Made by a program: the position numbers and the translations under genes. Source: Hemerocallis citrina (Eukaryota > Streptophyta > Magnoliopsida > Asparagales > Asphodelaceae). From it: DNA of 64,000 nucleotides. Of the stretch, positions 22,829-33,202 are shown one piece after another. The DNA lies in NCBI GenBank assembly GCA_017893485.1, contig CM030367.1, forward strand, positions 144,449,767 through 144,513,766. Direction: 5' to 3'. The notes under the pieces were generated by a model. It did no database searches. It saw nothing but the letters and a program-made list of their open reading frames with translations, and had not been told where the DNA came from. Position 1 is the first letter of the stretch. The number at the start of each line of letters is the position of its first letter.

Positions 22829-23599
22829 TCATGCAGTACGATCGCGTTGCTTCTTGGCTGCCTCGGACGACGCCGACCCCTTGTGGGGTGGAAAATTCGA
22901 GCTCCGGACGGTAGGACGAAGGCGTCGTTTGGGGGGAGCATAATCTGGATCGGTCGAGTATGGCGTTGTGAGCTGTCTTGGCGTTGTGACAATCCTTTTT
23001 AGCACGACAGGGGCGCCATAGAACCCATGTAAGGTGTATCCGGCCGGTTGGAGCTTGCCTCTAGGTAACTCCAGTTTCTCGAAGGCTTTGAGGAAAAGAA
23101 TGTTCATCGAGCTGCCGTTGTCGACAAGGATTCGGAGGACTTCACACTTAGCCATGCGGAGGCTAATGACGAGGGCGTCGCGGTGGGGGAGGCGAACGCC
23201 TTAAAGGTCCTCCCCTGAGAATGAGACTGGCGCGGTTTGTAGCTCGGGAGAGGGATCGCCTTGGACAGTATTCATCCCTCGGATGAAGGCTTTTCGGAAA
23301 GTATTTGATTTTCCTCCTATTAGCCCTCCATGGACTCAATGCAAGATAAATGGTGTGTCCGCGGCTCCCTCGGACTCGGGATCCCGACCCGGTATGCGGC
23401 TCGGAGGGTGATTAGGGGGGAGTGTATCCCGCTCCTAGTTCCTCATCGACCCCGCGGGACTTCTCGGGTGAATTCTCAGAGATATCCTCTGGAGATAAGT
23501 TCCTCAATCTCGTCTTTCAGGGCCCGGCATTGATCTGTGTCGTGTCCATGGTCTTGGTGGAAGCGACAGTAGAAGCGCTGATCTCGGTTCTTGCCGTTG
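22829..23599 (-). pseudogene. Element B zinc-knuckle and protease remnant
   Basis: After the gag stop near 23600 the minus strand continues with a frame change into a [20 protein letters not shown] zinc knuckle, then a protease segment (22829-23155) with LVDNGSSMNILFLKAFEKL and AGYTLHGFYGAPVVLKRIV. After that the homology to the intact protease of C ends abruptly and nothing of RT follows. Compared with A, a few bases appear lost just before the zinc knuckle, which creates the stop. Confidence 0.75.
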
Positions 23600-24892
23600 C
23601 TAGGGAGGTAGTCGAACAATGCCTTTGTCTTCGATTTCTAGGAGGATGGCGGATACGTTGTGCGTCAAGGGAGTGTATTTCTCGACGCGGGGGACCGGCG
23701 GGACCTTCTTCATGGCCCCCGGGTCCCTTGGAGCTTTCTTTGATGGTTCGACTTCTTCGGTCTTCCGCTTTCCTTTCCCGGTGGCATCCCTGGTATCTTC
23801 GGGGTTAAGGGCCTCCTCAGCCCTAATGTATTTCTCGACCCTACCGAGGAGGTCGGGGAAGTCGACGGGAGGTTTCTTCGCCAGAGAAGCCTTCAGCTGT
23901 TCGTGACGGACGTTGTGTCGGAACGCCGCTGAGGCGACGCCCGGGTCGAGGGAGGAGACTGACCTTGCCTCAGCGGTAAATCTCCGGACGAACACTCTGA
24001 GTGATTCCCTCTCTAACTGTTTGAGTCCGAGTAACGAGGCGCTGGTCTTTTCGGTCTTCCGGCTGGTGACGAAGTGGGCGAGGAAATTGTCCTCGAGTTG
24101 GTCGAAGGAGTAAACGGAGCCAGGGGCAAGCTTCGAGAACCACACACGAGCGGGACCCCGAAGGGTGGCAGGGAAGGCTCGGCATAGCAGGGGATCCGAG
24201 GCGCTGTGAATCATCATGAGGGTTTTGAAACCCCCCATGTGATCAGCAGGATCTCCCTCGCCGTCGTAGGTCTCGAACTGAGGGGGTCGGAAATTCCGGG
24301 GTATTTCCGCTTGGAGGATGGGGGTGGAGAAGGGAGGACGGACAGGTCTGTACCCCTGTGTCGCTCTTTGGCTGCCGTCCCTTATGTGATCGAGGCGATC
24401 CTCCATCCCTTGTAGGCGCCTTAGGAGAACGCCATCATCCTCAGGCTGGATTATTGAAGGGCGGGATGCGCTGGCTTCGGCGTCCGACCTTGTTTGGGAA
24501 TGGGGGGTTTCCTCCCTGGGGGTCCGTCGGAGGGCTCCCAGAATTTCTCTTCGGAAGTCTTGGAACTCCTTGTGAGTGACGGGGGCTCCCTCGACTTGGT
24601 TTGGTTGGTCCGACGGTTGTCTTCCGACTCGGCTGAGTGCGGATCTCCGTACCTCGGGCGGCTGTCTCGGACGGTTCGGGACCGGGTTGGAAGCGGCCCT
24701 TCCCCTACTGCGGGTAATCCTGCGGTTGAGGATTATTCCCCGGAGGTCGGGCTGGGCCGGCCGGCCGACGCCGCTTTGGGACTTCCGAGGGAGAGCCTTG
24801 TGTTTCGACGTGCGTGGCCTGGCTTTATCAGTGGGTAGGGGCGAGTCCCGTTGGTTGACGGAGGAAGCAGCCCCCTTGCCTTTGGAGGCCAT
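23600..24892 (-). CDS. Element B Gag (about 430 residues)
   Basis: The open frame reaches back to 25177 inside the LTR, but the ATG at 24892 is chosen because it lies downstream of the primer site and gives [11 protein letters not shown]. The first ~200 residues are basic and disordered. The retrotransposon Gag domain follows: [97 protein letters not shown]. It would build the virus-like particle and bind the RNA. The frame stops before the zinc knuckle, so the product lacks its usual nucleic-acid binding motif unless the frame is bridged. It is otherwise uninterrupted, in contrast to pol. Confidence 0.85.
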   Translation of the reverse strand: MASKGKGAASSVNQRDSPLPTDKARPRTSKHKALPRKSQSGVGRPAQPDLRGIILNRRITRSRGRAASNPVPNRPRQPPEVRRSALSRVGRQPSDQPNQVEGAPVTHKEFQDFRREILGALRRTPREETPHSQTRSDAEASASRPSIIQPEDDGVLLRRLQGMEDRLDHIRDGSQRATQGYRPVRPPFSTPILQAEIPRNFRPPQFETYDGEGDPADHMGGFKTLMMIHSASDPLLCRAFPATLRGPARVWFSKLAPGSVYSFDQLEDNFLAHFVTSRKTEKTSASLLGLKQLERESLRVFVRRFTAEARSVSSLDPGVASAAFRHNVRHEQLKASLAKKPPVDFPDLLGRVEKYIRAEEALNPEDTRDATGKGKRKTEEVEPSKKAPRDPGAMKKVPPVPRVEKYTPLTHNVSAILLEIEDKGIVRLPP

Positions 24893-24951
24893 GAGGGTTC
24901 GGCTGTCGATGGCCTTTAAGGGTCTGGATCGGATCGGCTTCTGGAGCAGCG

Positions 24952-24969
24952 TTCCCACAGACGGCGCCA
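24952..24969 (-). promoter_or_regulatory. Element B primer binding site
   Basis: Minus strand TGGCGCCGTCTGTGGGAA, three bases inside the 5' LTR. The first seven to eight bases could pair with a tRNA ending GGCGCCA (tRNA-Asp is one such); the rest does not match tRNA-Asp, so the primer is left open. Identical to C. Confidence 0.8.
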
Positions 24970-24972
24970 ACC

Positions 24973-25764
24973 TGATGCGGTTTATTTCTGGGAGACGTGT
25001 GGACGCACCAGGTGTGAGTTCGGACTCGATTTGTATTGGAGGAGAATGCCGCTCGTCTGCCGATCTTCGGTTGACCCTCGGGGACCTGCGATGAGCTCGG
25101 AAAGATGTTGAAGGCTGGGCTCGGATCGGAAGGGTCGGATCCGAGCTCTTGTGTACCTGCAGACGGTCCTGAAACACCGGGGTTTATCCCGGCGACGGAC
25201 CCTCCGACGCTCTAGTCAGTCTCTGTGAGAGAGTAGCGATAACTAGGTATATTTAAGTGGTAAAAGATTCATTACCTCAAAAGGTGGGTGGGGGTCTAGT
25301 ATTTATAGAGAATCCCAACCGGATTTGGTTCCACTTGGGGGCCGGGTCTGGATCCGAAAGCCCGTGGGCCTGACGTGGCAGAAGGCCCAGGGGGTTTAGG
25401 GTGGACGTGGCAATACCAGGAGTGGTATAGGGCTGACGTGGCAACACCCTTGGCGGTATTTGGAGTTGACGTGGCTGATCGTGGGTCTCCTGCGCTTCGG
25501 GGGGGAATCAGAGGGCCTAGGCTGCGCCAGGTCATCCTTCTGCCCCGCCAGAGAGGGTGGACGGCCTGTGGGACTGTCCCGGATCGGACTCCGAGGGCTA
25601 CTGAGGCTCGTCGGCACGAGGAGGCCAGTACTGTGAGGGAAAACACGAGGTTCGGCGCCGACCCTGAAGTGGTTCGGAGCCGAACCAGGTTGCTATCTTT
25701 ACCTTTCTGAGTGGGAATTGTATTGGGCCCTGGTTGGGCCTCAAGCCATTTTTACCCTGTCACA
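24973..25764 (-). repeat. Element B 5' LTR
   Basis: Pairs with 16958-17748. Minus-strand TATA box (plus text tatttata) at 25300-25307. Followed by the ATTAC duplication at 25765-25769. Confidence 0.95.
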
Positions 25765-25954
25765 ATTACCTTTTACTGTGAGGAGGGGGTGGAGTATTTA
25801 TAAGCAGGGGTAAACGGGTCTGGAGCCCTGGCAGGCCGGGTTGGACCCGTTTGCCCATGGGCCTGAGCTAGCTGAGGCCCATTAGATCACAGGGAGGAGG
25901 ATCCAGAGGAGATCAGAGGGCTCTGAGTGATGGTGCATAATTTTTCTCATATCA
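25765..25954 (-). repeat. Element A 5' LTR, outer part
   Basis: Continues the LTR interrupted at 16957. On the minus strand it begins TGATATGAG, like D's TGATATGGG. TATA box (plus text tatttata) at 25795-25802. Flank after 25954 is acaaa; the matching left-hand duplication is not found because A's other end is lost. Confidence 0.8.
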
Positions 25955-27280
25955 ACAAACAAACCCAAAAACAAAAGCTTCGAGGTCAGCCAAAAGCTCA
26001 TACACTAAAGCTTCGAAGAAGCACCAAAATTACCACTTCGGAGTCGATCGAGTCGAGCCCCGCACAATCCGACTGAAAACCGAATGTTTTGAATCTAACT
26101 CTAACCCAACTTCAAAATCAACTCAATTCAAAGTTATTACTCCACACTTAAGCAAAAAATCCAACCCAAACAGCAAACCACCAGCAACCGCCCGATGCCG
26201 CCTCCATTATCGTCGTTCTTGCTTGATGTCTCCATCCAAAACAAAACCCATAGCTTCAAAACCTGACTCCAAGCTTCGCCAAAGCCTTCAAACCCGAAGT
26301 TGGCCAAGTGTTTGTTCAGCCAAAGCTCCGACTAAAGCTTCCAACTTCATGCTCCAAAAAAGTTCTGAAGTCAGTCAAGAAACCTTGAATGAAGCACGAA
26401 ACCGCCACACCTTGGTCACCGAAGAGCCAAGCTCGCCGAAACCCATTGGTCTCCCGAAGTAACATCGCCGAACTCGTAGCTCGGCAAAGAAGCAGCTTGG
26501 TAAATAGAAGCTCTCCTAAAAGAGCTCGGCTAAGAACCATAGCTCGGCGAAGCAGCAGCTCAATAAAGAATTAGCTCGTTCCAACAAGCTCGGCGAAGAG
26601 GCAGCTCGTCCCAATCGAGCTTGGTGAAGAAGCAGAGCTCATCGAAGAAGTAATAGCTCGGCAAGACCTCAACTCATCGAAGAAGTCCTGGCTCAGCCAA
26701 AGCAATTGCTCGAAAATACCTCAGCTCGCCAAAGAAGTCCTAGCTCGGCCAAACCAGTAGCTCAGCAAGACCCAAGCTCGTCTGCAGCGTTGCTCGACGG
26801 AGAGACCTAGCTCGCTGAAATTCTTGGTCAACGAAAATGGTGATCGATGAAGACTTGGAGGTCGCCTTTAAACACAAGATAGAAACGAAAAAAATGAAAT
26901 GAGCTCAGTGAAATGGTCGGCTGACCCAACGAGTGCTCGCAACCTATTACATCCATTGGATCGCTCAGAGATTCGCGCGCGCTCTTGATCAGCGCACGAG
27001 ATGTCGCCACGTCGCCACCTTGTCCCCTACCGCTCTGCTCTTCTTCTCAGCTACACGATCCTTCTGAAAAGCGAGTCGAGTCCTGATCGATGCCCCTATA
27101 GTGCGACATCGCCCTGCATCTCAGTGACATCTTCACCACCACCTGACTCACTCAGCGAGTGATCCTCACGTGATCAACAAGCCAGATTGCTTCAAAAACC
27201 GTGCCTAGTATGATATTTAATAAAAAATCCCCCAAAATTCAATTAAAATTCAAAATTTTAATTAAAAATCAAAAAATAAT
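25955..27280. other. Element E 3' internal region, with degenerate short repeats
   Basis: No gene recognised. From about 25970 to 26830 the text is built from diverged repeats with agctcggc, aagcttcg and gaagaagc cores, densest at 26480-26830 (about 30-base spacing). The rest to 27280 is unremarkable and ends AT-rich at the LINE insertion point. The strand and position fit E's sequence between its tandem array and its 3' LTR. Confidence 0.45.
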
Positions 27281-27581
27281 GATACTTCAGTCATTTAACC
27301 TAGAAAGTCTTAGTTTCCTTTCTCGGCGATTTTTTCCCTCTTCCATTCTCGGCTCAGATCCGGCGCCTCAGTCCATCCGTTCTCCCCTCTTCCTTCATCA
27401 AAGTTTCTCGCCTCGCGATTTGCTCCATACCCTTTTCATTCGAGCTCAGATCTGGCTGTTGGTGGGGCTTTCCTCCTATCCCCCCTTTTTCCTCGTCTTC
27501 GCCTTGTTGTCGTTTTTCGAGCTTTCCCCCTGTGGACGCCCGCCGTCCTCCCCTTCCCTGCGCGGCCCCTCTTCCTAGTCA

Positions 27582-28553
27582 GTGCGCCTCTCCATCCGTT
27601 CCCTGGTTTCATCCTTCGCGGTGATCGTTGGTGAGATCGTTCGCTTTCTCTCTCTTCCTTTTGTCGTTCAGCGGTGGTGCTTGAGCCAGCGAGGTTCCTT
27701 TCTGGCGGGGTGTTCCTTTGCGGTGGAGCGCATCTTCTCCCAGTTGTTTGTCCCCTCTTCTGTGGGGTGCTCCCTCCTCAGCACTGATCCTCTGCTGCTA
27801 GAAGAGGAAGAGGATCTTAATAGGGCGTCGAAAGACAAACTGGTATGTTCTTACACATCCTCCATTCTTTTAGATTTCTTCATTCTATTTTACGGTTATT
27901 GCTTATTTAAATTAATTCGCCTGGCTGTGCTTGTTCATTTAGTTAACTTGTCTCATCGAAACTTTCTCCTCTGTATTCCTGCTAGTCTTGGAACTTTATA
28001 TCGGGTGGGGTTTTATCCCACAACCGACACAAAGTTTCTAAGCTCCTTAGAGTCTCAGACTCTGTTCGCTCCTCTTTCTCATCATGTTCGCAATAAGTCG
28101 AGCTTACCTTTTTCGCCTACCCCCGTTACTTCCAGACTTTCCTCTTCTATCTCCTCTCCTCCTCTCTCTTCAGGCTCTTTTCTATCGATCAGCATTGATG
28201 CGGAACCTTGTTACTCCTCTATTCGTACTCCTCGTTTCATTAGATCCAGCGCGCGGCTGAGGGGCTTAAAAAAGTATAGGCCATCGGATCCCTGTGCCCC
28301 GCTTGATAGGGTGTATTTCCCTAGCGGAGATCTCTCCTCTTCCACGTGTTCCTCATCAGCAGTCTCCGCTGACTTCAACAACCAGTTAGGATCTATTTAC
28401 CTACCCATTTTCGACTCTCTTTCTGATGGTGAAATTAGTTCCCTAGCGAGTAATATGGGTTTTCTCCTTCACCCTTCCGACTCTAGCAATATCAGCTCCA
28501 TTAGAAACTTGGAACGTCGTAGAGTCAGAGAGCATGGTCAGCCCAATGATTAG
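27582..28553 (+). CDS. LINE-1 upstream frame (ORF1 position), atypical
   Basis: The frame has 323 residues and overlaps the ORF2 start by 20 bases. Plant L1 ORF1 normally has a DUF4283-type RNA-binding domain and a CCHC knuckle; neither is visible. The last third (about residues 225-323) does resemble the tail of plant L1 ORF1: a basic RSSARLRGLKKY segment, then SDGEISSLASNMGFLLH. The first two thirds are hydrophobic and Ser/Leu-rich and may not be real protein. GT-AG-like signals at about 27843 (ctggtatgttc) and 27948 (catttag) leave room for an intron. Either ORF1 has lost its N-terminal part or the 5' end has been replaced. Confidence 0.45.
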   Translation: MRLSIRSLVSSFAVIVGEIVRFLSLPFVVQRWCLSQRGSFLAGCSFAVERIFSQLFVPSSVGCSLLSTDPLLLEEEEDLNRASKDKLVCSYTSSILLDFFILFYGYCLFKLIRLAVLVHLVNLSHRNFLLCIPASLGTLYRVGFYPTTDTKFLSSLESQTLFAPLSHHVRNKSSLPFSPTPVTSRLSSSISSPPLSSGSFLSISIDAEPCYSSIRTPRFIRSSARLRGLKKYRPSDPCAPLDRVYFPSGDLSSSTCSSSAVSADFNNQLGSIYLPIFDSLSDGEISSLASNMGFLLHPSDSSNISSIRNLERRRVREHGQPND

Positions 28554-31500
28554 CTTGTCTTGGAATATTCGAGGTTTACATTGCCCGTCTAAACAACGAG
28601 CTATTTTTGACCTCATTTCCTCCTCCCGTTGTGACTTAATTGCCATCCAAGAATCTAAATTGGACTCTCCTTCTTCCACTATCTATCGGAATCTTGGTGG
28701 ATCCATTATTTCGAAATGGATTTCGCTTGATGCGATTGGGACGAGAGGAGGCATTCTTGTCGGTTTCAAAGAATCGACCTTCTCTCTTATTGCTTCTCAT
28801 CGCCTTAACTTTTTTCTTATTGTTCAACTTCATTGGACCTGTTTTGATTGCCCGATCAATGTTATCTCGGTTTACGGTCCGTCTACCGCGGAGAGTCGTC
28901 CCTTATTCTGGGAGGAATTCCAATCTTTACAACCCTTCTTAGCTGATCTATGTTTCTTCTGCGGTGATTTTAACGTCACCCGTTTCGCCTCCGAAAGATC
29001 ATCCTCGGTTTTCTCTTCTCACCAATCCGCCCTTTTCAATGATTGTATCCGTTTCCTTCAATTGTACGATCTCCCGATCGCTGGTAGATCATTTACTTGG
29101 TCCAACCAGCGTCATCCTCCCTCCCTTGCCAAGTTGGACCGTTTCCTTGTTTCTCTATCTTGGATTAACCGATTCCCCCACTCTTTTGCTAGGGCCCTTC
29201 CTAATCCTGCCTCCGACCATTGCCCAATCTCGCTATCCTCCAATTTTCCTTTCCAGCGCCAGCACAAATTTCGTTTTGAAAAATTCTGGTTGCAGGATGA
29301 GGTTTTTGTGAGACTGGTGGGCGAATGCCTCGCCGCTGTCACTGGTTCCTCTGGGTTGGGGAACATTCTCCTCAAACTCCATGCTATTAAACACGGATGC
29401 AAAATCTGGCGTGCCGAGAGGCAACATAACTCCACTTTTCTAAAAAATTTCCTTCTCCATTCTATTGAATCCTTTGACAGGATGGAAGAATCCTCTCCCT
29501 TATCGGATGGCGCTCGTGCCGAGCGTCTTTCTTGCAAGCGAGACTATGCTAATATCCTTCAGCAAGAACATTCCAAATGGGCCCAAAGGGCTCGTATTAA
29601 ATGGCTGAATGAGGGCGATGCTAATACCGCTTTTTTCCATCATTTCGCTTCCCATAGGCAACGTAGTAATCACATCTCATCTCTCTCTGTTCAAGGTAGA
29701 GAGGTATCGTCCGATGGAGACATCCATCAGGAATTCCTTAATTTCTATAAAAATCTCATTGGTACTAATAAACCCCGTTCTCTTGAGCTTGATTGGCTCC
29801 AGCTTTATGGAACCCAATCTCACGACCTCTCCTCCCTCGAAGCTCCCTTCTCAATTGAAGAGATTCATGCGGCGGTTTTCGCTTTAAAAAGCGATTCGTC
29901 CCCAGGTCCGGACGGATTCCCTGCCTTCTTTTTTCAAAAATTTTGGAATTGGCTTAAGGATGACCTCCTCAGATTATTCCAAGATCTCCACCAGGGTCAT
30001 TTTTCTTTCGACCGCATCAACTATGCTCACATTGTTCTTATCCCTAAAATTGAGGGAGCTTATTTGATGACCAATTTTAGACCGATCAGTCTGATTAATA
30101 CTTCCTTTAAAATTATTATGAAAGTTCTCTCGACTAGGTTAAGTGCCATCATTTCTCCCCTTATTGACCCCGCTCAATCGGGCTTCATTAAGGATAGATT
30201 CATCCTTGATAGCGTGGCTTCTGCTCAGGAAATCATTTCTCATTGTCATCGTTCGAGGGAGGAAGGTATCCTCCTGAAACTTGATTTTCAAAAAGCTTAT
30301 GACAATGTCAATTGGGACTTCCTATTTGATATTCTATCCTTCAGGGGTTTTGGCCCCAGATGGATTGCTTGGATCAAATCCAGTCTTTTTGCTGGCACAT
30401 CTGCCATCTTCATTAATGGCTCAGAGGGTCACAAGTTCAAAGTTAAATGTGGTCTCCGTCAAGGAGACCCCCTATCCTCTCTTCTGTTTTCTCTTGTCGC
30501 GGACGTTTTTAGCAGACTTCTCAGGAATGCTTGGAACTCAAACATGATTCAGGGTCTGGGCTCTTCCCCTCATTTCGAGGGCGTCCTTAACCTTCAATAT
30601 GCTGATGACACGATTATTTTTTCCAAGCCGAACCTCCACTCTCTGCGGAACCTGAAACTGCTCCTTTATTGCTTCGAATTGGCTTCGGGCCTTTCTATCA
30701 ATTTTCAAAAATCTTCGGTGGTTTGGTTGAGCGGTTCTCCCAACCGTCAGACTGAAGTCTCCAATGTGTTTAATTGCCCCGTCGCCAACTTCCCTATCGC
30801 TTACTTAGGCATCCCTCTAAGATGGGGTAAACTTCAAAGAGCCGACTGGATTCCTCTTATTGACAAAGTCGAGTCTAGACTTTCTGTCTGGTCGGGTAAA
30901 TTCCTTTCTCGTGGGGGTAGATTGACTCTCATCAATTCGGTTCTTTCAGCGATGCCTCAATACTTCATGTCTTTCTTTTTCCTCCCCTCCTGGGTGATCA
31001 ATCGAATTGACCAAATTAGGAGTAATTACCTCTGGTCGGGCTCCGCATCCTACAATCCGGGCTCGCACCTTGCCAATTGGAAACTAGTCTGCTCTTCTAG
31101 AGAGGAGGGAGGTTTGGGAGTTCTGAACCTTAGAGATCATAATATCGCCCTTCTCGGCAAGTGGATTTGGAGACTCCACAATCTTAATCACCTTCCTTGG
31201 ATTCAATGTATCAAAAATTACCGATCTTCTTCCAATTGGTGGGAATTTCCTCTTTCGACCTCTCGTGTCGCCTCTCCTTTTTGGAAAGGGGTTTGGAAAG
31301 CGTCTAATGCTTTCCTCTGTAGCATTTCTCGCTCGTGCTCTGAAGGAGTTACAGCGCTATTTTGGTCTGACCTATGGATTGGTAACATTAAACTATCTTC
31401 AGCTTTCCCGGATTTGTTCCGATTGGCGGCGGCCCCTGCGGCCTCTGTCGCCGACTCCTTTATTCTTATTGATAACGCAAGACATTGGTCCATCCCTTTC

Positions 31501-32187
31501 ATTTCTGAAATCCCCTTTCAGCTCATTGATCAGTTCAATGATCTTTTGAGACTTCTGAATGGATTCGTTTCGTTCCCCCACGAAGGTATCTCCTGGCGAT
31601 GGACCGCTTCGGGTACCTTTACTGTTCATTCCTTTTACCGTTTCCTCAATTCCAGAGGAACGCGTTCTTCGGTTTCGCAATTCTTTTGGGTATCTTATAT
31701 TCCCATCAAAGTCAAAATTAATTCTTGGTTAGCCTTTAACAACAAACTCCTCACTGTCGAAATTCTCAACAAAAGGAACCTTGCTTGGGGGCAACTGTGC
31801 CCGCTGTGCAACTTGCTCCCAGAAGACAACCATCACCTTTTTACCCAGTGCCAATTCATCCTCCCTCTTTGGAAGATTGTCACTTTAGCCTGGAATCTGA
31901 GAGTGACCCCACTCTCTTTAACTTCTGTTTGGGCCCTCTCGCCCTCGAACTCCATGTTTCGAAGTGCGTGGATTTTATCTATCCATTTAGTCATTTGGAT
32001 CACTTGGAAGGAAAGAAATAGTAGGCTTTTCCGTCATCAATGTAAGCCGATGGCGGCTATCATTGACGAGTTCTTTTTTCTTTTTAGGCTTTGGGCATCA
32101 AGCCCAACCTTCAAAGAGAACGCTGAATTGGCGCTTGATAAACTACAGCAATCTTTTACCTGCCTTAAAAATCTTCAAGCTTTATAG
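28534..32187 (+). CDS. LINE-1 ORF2: endonuclease and reverse transcriptase, 1217 residues, intact
   Basis: The start at 28534 is supported by the canonical N-terminus LSWNIRGL of AP-type endonucleases a few residues in. The endonuclease spans residues 5-240, with ESKL (40-43), GDFN (144-147) and SDHCP (227-231). The reverse transcriptase spans about 440-720: SSPGPDGFPAFF, FRPISLINTSFKIIMKVL, LDFQKAYD (Asp near 583), GLRQGDPLSSLLFSL and YADD at 689-692. The C-terminal zf-RVT region (about 1030-1115) has INSWLAFNNKLLTVEILNKR and a CPLC...HH...C cysteine-histidine cluster. The enzyme nicks target DNA and primes reverse transcription there. No stop or frameshift is present. LINE-2 is a close relative. 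Confidence 0.95.
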   Translation: MVSPMISLSWNIRGLHCPSKQRAIFDLISSSRCDLIAIQESKLDSPSSTIYRNLGGSIISKWISLDAIGTRGGILVGFKESTFSLIASHRLNFFLIVQLHWTCFDCPINVISVYGPSTAESRPLFWEEFQSLQPFLADLCFFCGDFNVTRFASERSSSVFSSHQSALFNDCIRFLQLYDLPIAGRSFTWSNQRHPPSLAKLDRFLVSLSWINRFPHSFARALPNPASDHCPISLSSNFPFQRQHKFRFEKFWLQDEVFVRLVGECLAAVTGSSGLGNILLKLHAIKHGCKIWRAERQHNSTFLKNFLLHSIESFDRMEESSPLSDGARAERLSCKRDYANILQQEHSKWAQRARIKWLNEGDANTAFFHHFASHRQRSNHISSLSVQGREVSSDGDIHQEFLNFYKNLIGTNKPRSLELDWLQLYGTQSHDLSSLEAPFSIEEIHAAVFALKSDSSPGPDGFPAFFFQKFWNWLKDDLLRLFQDLHQGHFSFDRINYAHIVLIPKIEGAYLMTNFRPISLINTSFKIIMKVLSTRLSAIISPLIDPAQSGFIKDRFILDSVASAQEIISHCHRSREEGILLKLDFQKAYDNVNWDFLFDILSFRGFGPRWIAWIKSSLFAGTSAIFINGSEGHKFKVKCGLRQGDPLSSLLFSLVADVFSRLLRNAWNSNMIQGLGSSPHFEGVLNLQYADDTIIFSKPNLHSLRNLKLLLYCFELASGLSINFQKSSVVWLSGSPNRQTEVSNVFNCPVANFPIAYLGIPLRWGKLQRADWIPLIDKVESRLSVWSGKFLSRGGRLTLINSVLSAMPQYFMSFFFLPSWVINRIDQIRSNYLWSGSASYNPGSHLANWKLVCSSREEGGLGVLNLRDHNIALLGKWIWRLHNLNHLPWIQCIKNYRSSSNWWEFPLSTSRVASPFWKGVWKASNAFLCSISRSCSEGVTALFWSDLWIGNIKLSSAFPDLFRLAAAPAASVADSFILIDNARHWSIPFISEIPFQLIDQFNDLLRLLNGFVSFPHEGISWRWTASGTFTVHSFYRFLNSRGTRSSVSQFFWVSYIPIKVKINSWLAFNNKLLTVEILNKRNLAWGQLCPLCNLLPEDNHHLFTQCQFILPLWKIVTLAWNLRVTPLSLTSVWALSPSNSMFRSAWILSIHLVIWITWKERNSRLFRHQCKPMAAIIDEFFFLFRLWASSPTFKENAELALDKLQQSFTCLKNLQAL

Positions 32188-33177
32188 TTTCTTGTTATTA
32201 TCTTCCATGGCTCTGTATTCTTTCTTTCTGTCTTTCTTTCTTACTTTAAGCTCTCTTGTGATTATTCTTATGCAGGGTTGATTTCGCTGTGTTTTGATCA
32301 TGTTCAGGCTGTTTGGGGTATCAGATTGCTCGCTAGCCTTGTCTTCTTGGTCCATCAGTGGACTTTTTGTGGTTTCCGGGACCTGGGGCTGGCTTGGACT
32401 GGGTTCTGTGGTGTGGGTTGGTTTTATTTCTTAGCGCGGCTCTCCTTTTGCTGGTTGTTTATCTTTGATGTTATTGTCTTGTGGGGTTATTTTGGTTATG
32501 TTCTTCTACCCCTTGTTCTTATTTTCTGGAGCTTAGTATTTCTCTAATCCTCTTTATTTTTGTCTTGTTGGCTGTGTATTGCTATTTTTCGGTTTGTGTT
32601 CTGCTTTGCTGTATGCGTACCTGGGTGAAGTTGGTTCTTTTTTCTCTGAGTGTTTCGGCTCTTGTTGCATGTTGCTTGTTGCTTTTTGGATATGCTCTTT
32701 ATTCTGTTTCTCTGGATGTTTCCCTGGACCTTTTGATGCATCTCTCTTGTCTGTGTGGTCTGAGGCGCATCTGTGGGTCTGTTTTGGGTTTCCTTCAGTT
32801 TGCAGCTTTGCGATCCTCCAGTGGGGGCTTCATTGCTTCGAGGTGGTTTGTTTGACGGTTTCTTTGCAGTCGGTTTGGACCTTGTCCGCGGTGTGCGTGG
32901 GTGGCTCCTGGCTGGGTCCTGGCCCAGGATCGGAGTTGTGCTGCCCTTGAGGAGCCCATCTTTTGGTCCTCCCCTCGGAAGACTCGTCTACCCGTTGTTT
33001 CTCTCCGGCTGATATTTGCTTTCCGTTTTCCGCTTAGTTATTGTTTGGGATGTAATATTGGTGTATTTTTTCGTCTTGCTGTCTTTTTCGTTTTACCTCT
33101 GGTAAAACCCCCCTTGTACTCTATTACTTATTTATAATATCGTATGGCTGGAGTCTCTAGACTCTATCCGTTTCATC
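32188..33177 (+). other. LINE-1 3' UTR
   Basis: About 990 bases, G/T-rich, with overlapping short frames in all plus frames but no recognisable protein. The end (ggctggagtctctagactct... tttcatc) resembles the 3' end of LINE-2 on the minus strand (ggctggggcgtaagatcc... attcatc), so the tail is a family feature recognised during target-primed copying. Confidence 0.6.
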
Positions 33178-33202
33178 AAAAAAAAAAAAATCAAAAAATA
33201 AT

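Larger units (their letters stand above)
16958..25764 (-). mobile_element. Element B: young non-autonomous Ty3/gypsy element without pol
   Basis: Two LTRs (16958-17748 and 24973-25764) flank 7.2 kb, and the 5-base duplication ATTAC lies at 16953-16957 and 25765-25769. The primer site is inside the right LTR and the polypurine tract inside the left LTR, so the element reads on the minus strand. The internal order in that direction is gag, broken zinc knuckle and protease, then (on the opposite strand) an antisense gene, its promoter region, a tandem array and the 3' LTR. RT, RNase H and integrase are absent. By eye the LTRs differ at about nine substitutions and one G-run indel over 791 bases, which suggests recent insertion. 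Confidence 0.95.
4321..25954 (-). mobile_element. Element A: decayed Ty3/gypsy (Tat) copy, same family as D, nested in E
   Basis: Minus-strand order is: 5' LTR (split at 16642-16957 and 25765-25954), primer site, gag-protease-partial RT-RNase H (16552 down to 13303), then on the opposite strand antisense ORF 2 and antisense gene 1, then a tandem array (4555-5810). Two insertions split it: a CACTA transposon (8368-12366) and element B (16958-25764). Removing them leaves about 8.8 kb. No copy of its LTR and no polypurine tract are visible near 4321, where E-type repeats stop, so the 3' LTR appears deleted. Integrase is also absent. LTR and protein similarity to D places both in one family. Confidence 0.75.
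27281..33185 (+). mobile_element. LINE-1: full-length plant L1-type LINE
   Basis: A 17-base duplication (aaaaatcaaaaaataat) lies at 27264-27280 and 33186-33202, partly merging with the poly(A) tail at about 33178-33190. The element has a pyrimidine-rich 5' UTR, an upstream frame (27582-28553), a complete ORF2 (28534-32187) and a long 3' UTR ending tttcatc plus poly(A). It is inserted in element E. Intact ORF2 and a clean duplication indicate a young copy. Confidence 0.92.

Noticed and set aside
25036..25177. N-terminal extension of B Gag into the LTR
   Set aside because: The frame is open through primer site and LTR, but the RNA starts in the LTR and the ATG at 24892 matches the position of the Gag start in C.
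32278..33137. Several plus-strand frames after LINE-1 ORF2
   Set aside because: They are hydrophobic, overlapping and in the 3' UTR; no homology to a known protein.
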